Shown here: positions 59,200 to 64,000 of the stretch, piece by piece | Layout of the letters: every line of letters starts with the position of its first letter | Position numbering within the stretch: position 1 is the stretch's first letter | NCBI GenBank assembly: GCA_947488615.1 | Contig: CANKZU010000005.1 | Span: forward strand, 124,001 to 188,000 | From: an uncultured Aurantimonas sp. | GTDB taxonomy: Bacteria > Pseudomonadota > Alphaproteobacteria > Rhizobiales > Rhizobiaceae | Direction of reading: 5' to 3' | Length of the DNA stretch: 64,000 nucleotides | Notes under the pieces: model-generated | Databases searched by the model: none | Seen by the model: only the letters and a program-made list of their open reading frames with translations | Told to the model about the DNA's origin: nothing | Program-made: the position numbers and the translations under genes

Positions 59200-60291
59200 T
59201 CAAGGCGCATCCGCCAGCCCTTCGACGATGCGCCGGCGCTTGTCCCCCTGCTGGAAGCGGACGATCCGCACCCGGCGCACGCGCCGCGGGTCGGCGTCGA
59301 GGACCTGGAACTCGAAGCCAGGAACCGCCTGGACGACTTCGCCTCTGGCCGGAATGCGTCCGAGTTCGGAGAACAGCAAGCCGCCGATCGTGTCGGCCTC
59401 GTCCTCATATTCGCTGATGTCGAAATCCTCGCCGACCAGCTTCTTCACCTCGTCGAGATCGGCCTTGGCGTCGGCATAATAGATGCCGTCGCCGCTCTCG
59501 GTGATCATCGCGGGTTCGTCGTCATGCTCGTCCTCGATATTGCCGACGACCATCTCGATGATGTCCTCCAGCGAGACAAGCCCGTCGGTGCCGCCATATT
59601 CGTCGATGACCAGCGCCATCTGCGTGCGCATCGCCTGCATCCGCGCCATCAGGTCCGAGGCGAGCATGGAGGGCGGAACGAACAGCACAGTGCGGATGAT
59701 GCCGAGATCGGCCACCCGCCGGGCCAGGTTGATCTGCCGCAGATCCAGCCCTGCCCGGGGTTTTTTGGCCGGCTGGCCATCGCCGCCGTTGGGTTTGGCG
59801 GGACGGGCAACGCGTGTGATGTGGCCGACGACGTCGCGGATGTGGATCATCCCGCGCGGATCGTCGAGGCTCTCGCCATAGACCGGCATGCGCGAGTGGC
59901 CGCTTGCCTCGAACTGCTTCATCAATTCGCCGAGCGTGGTCGTGATCTCGACCGCCTGGATGTCGGCCCGCGGGACCATGACGTCCTCGACCCGGACCTC
60001 CCGCAGCCGCAGAATGTTGTTTAGCATGGCGCGTTCTTCGGGAGAGAAGGCGTCTTCGCCGTGCCCCGGCTCGAGCAGCGCCTGGGTCAGATCCTCACGC
60101 ATCAGATTGGGCATGCGCGGTCGCAGCCGGTGGACAAGACCGCCGATGAACCCCCGCTCTTTTCTGGGTTTTTCGCCACGCCGACTTCGATCGTCGCCAG
60201 CGCCTCGCTCGCCGCCATCCTCGGCAGCGTCTACCGCGTCGTGGTCGTTCGGACCCGTCGCGTGCGTCTGAATGTTCATCGTCTCACTCAT
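59200..60291 (-). CDS. CorC/HlyC-family CBS-domain protein
   Basis: A 363-residue cytosolic protein. A charged N-terminus of 50 residues is followed by REVRVEDVMVPRADIQAVEITTT near 96-118 and a pair of CBS domains (SRMPVYGESLDDPRGMIHIRD near 132; MQAMRTQMALVIDEYGGTDGLVSLEDIIEMVVGNIEDE near 223-260), then a CorC_HlyC domain with DEADTIGGLLFSELGRIPARGE. The CBS-CorC order without membrane helices is the CorC (YbeX) type. The link to magnesium efflux or hemolysis is not firm. It lies three bases past ybeY and is probably in one unit with lnt. Confidence 0.9.
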   Translation of the reverse strand: MSETMNIQTHATGPNDHDAVDAAEDGGERGAGDDRSRRGEKPRKERGFIGGLVHRLRPRMPNLMREDLTQALLEPGHGEDAFSPEERAMLNNILRLREVRVEDVMVPRADIQAVEITTTLGELMKQFEASGHSRMPVYGESLDDPRGMIHIRDVVGHITRVARPAKPNGGDGQPAKKPRAGLDLRQINLARRVADLGIIRTVLFVPPSMLASDLMARMQAMRTQMALVIDEYGGTDGLVSLEDIIEMVVGNIEDEHDDEPAMITESGDGIYYADAKADLDEVKKLVGEDFDISEYEDEADTIGGLLFSELGRIPARGEVVQAVPGFEFQVLDADPRRVRRVRIVRFQQGDKRRRIVEGLADAP

Positions 60292-60294
60292 TGT

Positions 60295-60849
60295 TCAGTC
60301 GGTTACCATAACCGGCTTTGGGGGATTTTCGAGGCATTGGCGATAGGGGTCCGCAATGCCGAGGTCTGCCAGGATCGCGATCTCCAGAGTCTCCATCGCC
60401 TCGGCTTCCGCTTCGTCGATGTGGTCAAAGCCCATGAGATGCAGAAAGCCATGCACCAGAAGGTGGCGGGCATGATCGGCGAGGCTCTTGCCTTCGGCGC
60501 GGGCCTCCCGCTGCATAGTCTGAAAGGCCAGCAGAAGATCGCCGCACAGCAGCCCCGGACGATCGCCGGGCGCCAGATCGGCCATCGGAAACGACAGGAT
60601 ATTGGTCGCGCGGTCCTTGCCGCGCCATTCGGCATTGGCGGCGCGCACGGTCTCGTCGTCGGCCAGCGTCACCGCGATCTCGCTCTGCAGATCTTCCGGC
60701 AGGCCGATCCGCCCGGCCGCCGCGGCGAAAACGCCGTGCGCCATCGCCGAGACATCGCCAAGCCCCGCCGTCTCCCACTCCGTCGCCTCAATCGAAAGGG
60801 CGACTGTGAGCCCTTTATACGGGACGGATCCTGATTTTCCCGATCGCAC
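60295..60849 (-). CDS. ybeY: endoribonuclease YbeY
   Basis: A 184-residue metallo-endoribonuclease for 16S rRNA maturation and ribosome quality control. The zinc motif is HLLVHGFLHLMGFDHIDEAEAEAM near 128-151 (H-x3-H-x5-H). The centre has RGKDRATNILSFPMAD near 76. The GTG start 60849 overlaps the phoH TAG by one base. The first eleven residues (MRSGKSGSVPYKG) are not family-like, but no better start is close. It is coupled to phoH and the CorC-like gene. Confidence 0.93.
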   Translation of the reverse strand: MRSGKSGSVPYKGLTVALSIEATEWETAGLGDVSAMAHGVFAAAAGRIGLPEDLQSEIAVTLADDETVRAANAEWRGKDRATNILSFPMADLAPGDRPGLLCGDLLLAFQTMQREARAEGKSLADHARHLLVHGFLHLMGFDHIDEAEAEAMETLEIAILADLGIADPYRQCLENPPKPVMVTD

Positions 60850-61892
60850 TATCTGTCCAGCGGGCTAGCCGATACACGATGGCGCCCCGCATCCTCCTCG
60901 TAAGCCTCCACGATTGCCTGAACCAGCGGATGGCGCACCACGTCCTTCGCCTCGAAGCGCACCGTGACGGCGCTCGGCACCTTTTCCAGGACGCGGAGCG
61001 CCTCGATCAGGCCGGACTTCTGGCCAGGCGGCAAATCCACCTGGGAGGGGTCGCCCGTCACCACCATGCGAGCATTCTCGCCCAAGCGGGTCAGGAACAT
61101 CTTCATCTGCATCGTGGTGGTATTCTGCGCCTCGTCGAGAATCACCGCGGCATGGGACAGCGTGCGGCCGCGCATGAAGGCTAGCGGGGCGATCTCGATC
61201 GCTCCCGCCGCCAGAGCGCGTTCCACCTTTTCGGCCGGAATCATGTCGTAAAGCGCATCGTAAAGCGGGCGCAGATACGGATCGACCTTCTCCTTCATGT
61301 CGCCCGGCAGGAAGCCGAGCCGCTCGCCGGCCTCGACGGCCGGCCGCGACAGGATGATCCGCTCGACCTGGCCCCGTTCGAGAAGCTGCGCGGCGTGGGC
61401 GACGGCGAGATAGGTCTTGCCGGTGCCGGCGGGGCCGACGCCGAAGACGAGCTCGGCCCGCTCCAGGGCACGCATATAGGCATCCTGGGTTGGCGTCCTG
61501 GCGTGGATCGTGCGGCGGCGCGTTGAAATCTGCGCGAGCGACATGCGCCCTTTCTTCTCGAGCGTCGGCAAATAGAGCTGGTCGTCCTGGGCGATCGCCA
61601 TGCGAATCGCGCCCTCGACGTCGTTCTTGCCGATCTCGTGGCCGCCCTGAAGACGCTCATAGAGATAATCGAGCGAGCGGCGGGCCTGCTCGCTGGCGAT
61701 CTGATCACCGCGAATTTCGATCTTGTTGCCGCGGGCCCGCGCGTCGATGCCGAGCTTTTGCTCGATCAGGGCCAGATTCTCGTCGAACTGGCCAAACAGC
61801 GAGCTCGCCAATCGGTTGTCCTCGTAGGTTAACACGATATGCGCCATATCCGATGCGCCGGAGACGGGCGCGGTTCCGCGTTCGGCCCTCAC
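60849..61892 (-). CDS. phoH: PhoH-like ATPase
   Basis: A 347-residue P-loop protein of the PhoH/YbeZ family. It has Walker [22 protein letters not shown] near 150, Walker B region [25 protein letters not shown] near 245, and [17 protein letters not shown] near 278. The GTG start at 61890-61892 overlaps the miaB TGA by four bases; [11 protein letters not shown] comes sixteen residues later and is a second option. The role is thought to be in RNA metabolism with YbeY, encoded just downstream. The frame extends far upstream only as a shadow of miaB. Confidence 0.93.
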   Translation of the reverse strand: MRAERGTAPVSGASDMAHIVLTYEDNRLASSLFGQFDENLALIEQKLGIDARARGNKIEIRGDQIASEQARRSLDYLYERLQGGHEIGKNDVEGAIRMAIAQDDQLYLPTLEKKGRMSLAQISTRRRTIHARTPTQDAYMRALERAELVFGVGPAGTGKTYLAVAHAAQLLERGQVERIILSRPAVEAGERLGFLPGDMKEKVDPYLRPLYDALYDMIPAEKVERALAAGAIEIAPLAFMRGRTLSHAAVILDEAQNTTTMQMKMFLTRLGENARMVVTGDPSQVDLPPGQKSGLIEALRVLEKVPSAVTVRFEAKDVVRHPLVQAIVEAYEEDAGRHRVSASPLDR

Positions 61893-63307
61893 GCGACATT
61901 CCTCGCATCGCCTGCCCGAACGGCCCCGGAGCCCTCGGCAAGCAGGGAATTGGGCAGCGTTGCCGCAATGCGCACCGTCACCAGATCGCCGATCTCGCCG
62001 ACATCGGCCGCGGCGACCACCGGTTGCAGGAAGGGCGAGCGCCCGACCCGCTGATGGCCATAGCGGCCCGGCTTTTCGACCAGAATTTCGACGTCGCGGC
62101 CGACGAGGCTTTCGGCGAAGGCCGTCTGCTGCTCGCGCAACAGCGCCTGCAGCCGTTGCAGCCGCTCCGATTTCACCGCCTCCTCGACGTGGTCGTCCAT
62201 GTCGGCGCCGGGCGTGCCGGGACGCGGGGAATATTTGAACGAGAAGGCCGAGGCGTAGCCGACAGTTTCGACGAGGCGCATCGTCGCCTCGAAATCCGCG
62301 TCGCTCTCGCCGGGAAAACCGACGATGAAGTCGCAGGACAGGGCGATGTCCGGCCGGGCGGCGCGAATCCGATCGAGCAGCGTCAGGTAGTCCGCGGCCG
62401 TATGGCGGCGATTCATCGCCTTCAGGATGCGGTCCGAGCCCGACTGAACCGGCAAATGCAGATAGGGCATCAGCGTCGGCAGATCGCGATGGGCGGCGAT
62501 GAGATCGTCGTCCATGTCGCGCGGATGCGACGTCGTGTAGCGAAGCCGCCCTATCCCGGGAATCTCGGCGAGCGCGCGCAACAGGCCGCCAAGAGCAAGC
62601 GGCCGGCCGGCGTCCTCGCCGGACCAGGCGTTGACGTTCTGGCCGAGCAGCGTGACCTCGCGCACACCGGCTTCGGCCAGCCGCCGCGCCTCGTCCATGA
62701 TCTGGCCGAACGAGCGGGAGACCTCGGCGCCGCGCGTATAAGGCACCACGCAGAACGTGCAGAACTTGTCGCAACCTTCCTGCACGGTCAAAAAGGCCGT
62801 CACCCCGCGGGCGCGGATTTGCGGCGCCTCGGCGTGGGGCAGATGCGCGAACTTGTCCTCGACCGCGTAATCGGTGTCGACCACCTTGTCGCCCTTCGCC
62901 ACGCGGGCGAGCGCCTCGGGCAGGCGGTGATAGGTCTGCGGACCGATGACCAGGTCGACGACCGGCGCCCGATCGATGATCTCGCGACCCTCGGCCTGCG
63001 CGACGCAACCGGTGACGCCGACGCGCAGCTCCTCGCCCCGCAAAGCCTTGTCCGCTTTCAAGAGACGAATGCGGCCCAGCTCGGAATAAATCTTCTCCGC
63101 CGCCTTTTCGCGAATGTGGCAGGTGTTCAGGAGGACGAGATCGGCGTCCTCCATCGTCTCCGTCGGCCGATAGCCGTCCTTCGCCAGCGCGTCGCCCATG
63201 CGCTGGGAATCGTAGACGTTCATCTGACAGCCATAGGTCTTGATGAAGACTTTGCGGGACTTGTCCCCGGCCGTTGCCGGCTCGCGTGCTTCGATCGTTT
63301 CAGTCAT
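61889..63307 (-). CDS. miaB: tRNA-2-methylthio-N6-dimethylallyladenosine synthase
   Basis: A 472-residue radical SAM methylthiotransferase for position A37. The N-terminal cluster cysteines are in [12 protein letters not shown] near 28, [12 protein letters not shown] near 63 and [10 protein letters not shown] near 99. The radical SAM motif C-x3-C-x2-C is in [18 protein letters not shown] near 176-193. The C-terminal TRAM domain ends near residue 440. The start [10 protein letters not shown] at 63307 is typical. It begins the miaB-phoH-ybeY-corC-lnt chain. Confidence 0.95.
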   Translation of the reverse strand: MTETIEAREPATAGDKSRKVFIKTYGCQMNVYDSQRMGDALAKDGYRPTETMEDADLVLLNTCHIREKAAEKIYSELGRIRLLKADKALRGEELRVGVTGCVAQAEGREIIDRAPVVDLVIGPQTYHRLPEALARVAKGDKVVDTDYAVEDKFAHLPHAEAPQIRARGVTAFLTVQEGCDKFCTFCVVPYTRGAEVSRSFGQIMDEARRLAEAGVREVTLLGQNVNAWSGEDAGRPLALGGLLRALAEIPGIGRLRYTTSHPRDMDDDLIAAHRDLPTLMPYLHLPVQSGSDRILKAMNRRHTAADYLTLLDRIRAARPDIALSCDFIVGFPGESDADFEATMRLVETVGYASAFSFKYSPRPGTPGADMDDHVEEAVKSERLQRLQALLREQQTAFAESLVGRDVEILVEKPGRYGHQRVGRSPFLQPVVAAADVGEIGDLVTVRIAATLPNSLLAEGSGAVRAGDARNVA

Positions 63308-63364
63308 GCGCCCTTCTGGTCGGACCGAGCCTGCCAGCTTGGCGCCGACAGGGATGAATTAGAC

Positions 63365-64000
63365 TCATATATCGACAGCATCATGACGCGGCGCAAGCGC
63401 CCGTTCATTTTCGCGCAGTCCGGAGCGGTCTTTTGCCTCCGCTCTGTGACCGCGAAGGCTCGCCGCGAGCATTTTTCGGACGCTGGCCTCGGCGGTGCGC
63501 GCCACCGCCTTGCGATCGGACGATTCACCGAAGGGGATCGGCGTGCCGAACGAAACCTCGACCCGGATCGCGCCCTCCTTGAGAAAGGTCAGAAGGTGCG
63601 ACCCCAGTTCGACGGCGCCCGGCCAGGCGGCCAGCGGCCGAAAATAGCGGCCGAGCGGCACGCCGTTTGCATGGGTATAGGCGATCGCCACCGGCTGCAC
63701 GGTCACCGCATGGGCCTTGTAGGAGTGGAGCGCTGCCTGCGCGGCGCCGAACAGCGCGGTCTTGAACGGCAGCACCTCGTTGCCGTCCGAGGTCGTGCCC
63801 TCGGCGAACAACACCATGACATCGCCCGCCGTCAGCCGCTCGGCGATGGCGTCGGCCTGCACCCCCGTGCGCCGGCGCGCGTCCCGCTCCACGAAGATGG
63901 TCCGCTGGAGCCGGGCGAGCAGGCCGAAGGCCGGCCAGTCCCGCACCTCCGCCTTGGCGATGAAGGACAGCGGCGTGATCTTGCCGAGCACCATGATGTC
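63365..64000 (-). CDS. lysophospholipid acyltransferase (PlsC-like), 5' end cut by window
   Basis: The last 211 residues of a PlsC-family acyltransferase of phospholipid synthesis; the gene continues past the window end, so the N-terminus with the H-x4-D motif is missing. Visible are PLSFIAKAEVRDWPAFGLLARLQRTIFVERDARR near 9-42, MVLFAEGTTSDGNEVLPFKTALF near 60-82 (the EGT motif) and VTVQPVAIAYTHANGVPLGRY near 97. The order with miaB fits rhizobial genomes. The family is clear; whether it uses 1-acylglycerol 3-phosphate or acylates other lipids is not. Confidence 0.88.
   Translation of the reverse strand, partial: DIMVLGKITPLSFIAKAEVRDWPAFGLLARLQRTIFVERDARRRTGVQADAIAERLTAGDVMVLFAEGTTSDGNEVLPFKTALFGAAQAALHSYKAHAVTVQPVAIAYTHANGVPLGRYFRPLAAWPGAVELGSHLLTFLKEGAIRVEVSFGTPIPFGESSDRKAVARTAEASVRKMLAASLRGHRAEAKDRSGLRENERALAPRHDAVDI

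Overview
The window looks like chromosome from a GC-rich alphaproteobacterium, most likely of the order Hyphomicrobiales (Rhizobiales). The evidence is gene order and gene types: irr next to fabA-fabB-fabI; ubiE-ubiB-coaBC-dut; rpsT ahead of dnaA-dnaN-recF-moeB; and the long minus-strand run acyltransferase-miaB-phoH-ybeY-corC-lnt-xre-metK-trmB followed by rimP-nusA-ylxR-infB-rbfA-truB-rpsO-pnp. I cannot name the genus. There are no rRNA or tRNA genes, prophage, insertion sequences or CRISPR arrays that I can support.

Layout. 0.1-7.1 kb: small accessory genes (DUF427, a SelW-like redox protein, a two-gated ion channel with a zinc ribbon), gnd, an ABC exporter pair, DUF3563 and DUF1232 proteins, and a GreA/GreB factor. 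7.2-14.7 kb: gyrB with a divergent cytochrome P450, cspA, a basic small protein, rpsU, cysK and a GGDEF enzyme. 14.7-20.6 kb: a minus-strand unit ubiE, ubiB, vapB, vapC, coaBC, dut, where a toxin-antitoxin pair sits between ubiB and coaBC and is tied to coaBC and dut by successive 4-base stop/start overlaps, then divergent mutM. 20.7-27.3 kb: rpsT with its own promoter and terminator, an 870-base non-coding stretch rich in GANTC sites, a rhodanese gene, dnaA, dnaN, recF and moeB. 27.3-35.3 kb: TerC, a flavin monooxygenase with an N-terminal NTF2-like domain, a class A penicillin-binding protein with a cysteine-rich tail, a hydroxyacid dehydrogenase, an SH3 protein and a DUF1772 membrane protein. 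35.3-39.9 kb: irr and the unsaturated fatty acid genes fabA, fabB and fabI. 40-54.5 kb: the transcription/translation operon from rimP to pnp, with a chemoreceptor and a CorA transporter lodged between truB and rpsO and two copies of a two-hairpin repeat. 54.6-64 kb: the metK/lnt/miaB cluster, which ends in an acyltransferase cut by the window edge.

Most of the window is ordinary housekeeping sequence. The things that stand out are: vapBC embedded in the ubiB-coaBC junction; the pair of approximately 115-base two-palindrome repeats at 44.1 and 48.2 kb, whose ends supply stop codons of the chemoreceptor and infB; the GANTC-rich region and GANTC palindrome before dnaA; a MoeB-like protein lacking its zinc cysteines; a PBP with a BA14K-like cysteine tail; and several long perfect hairpins. 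I did not find a clearly new multi-gene system.
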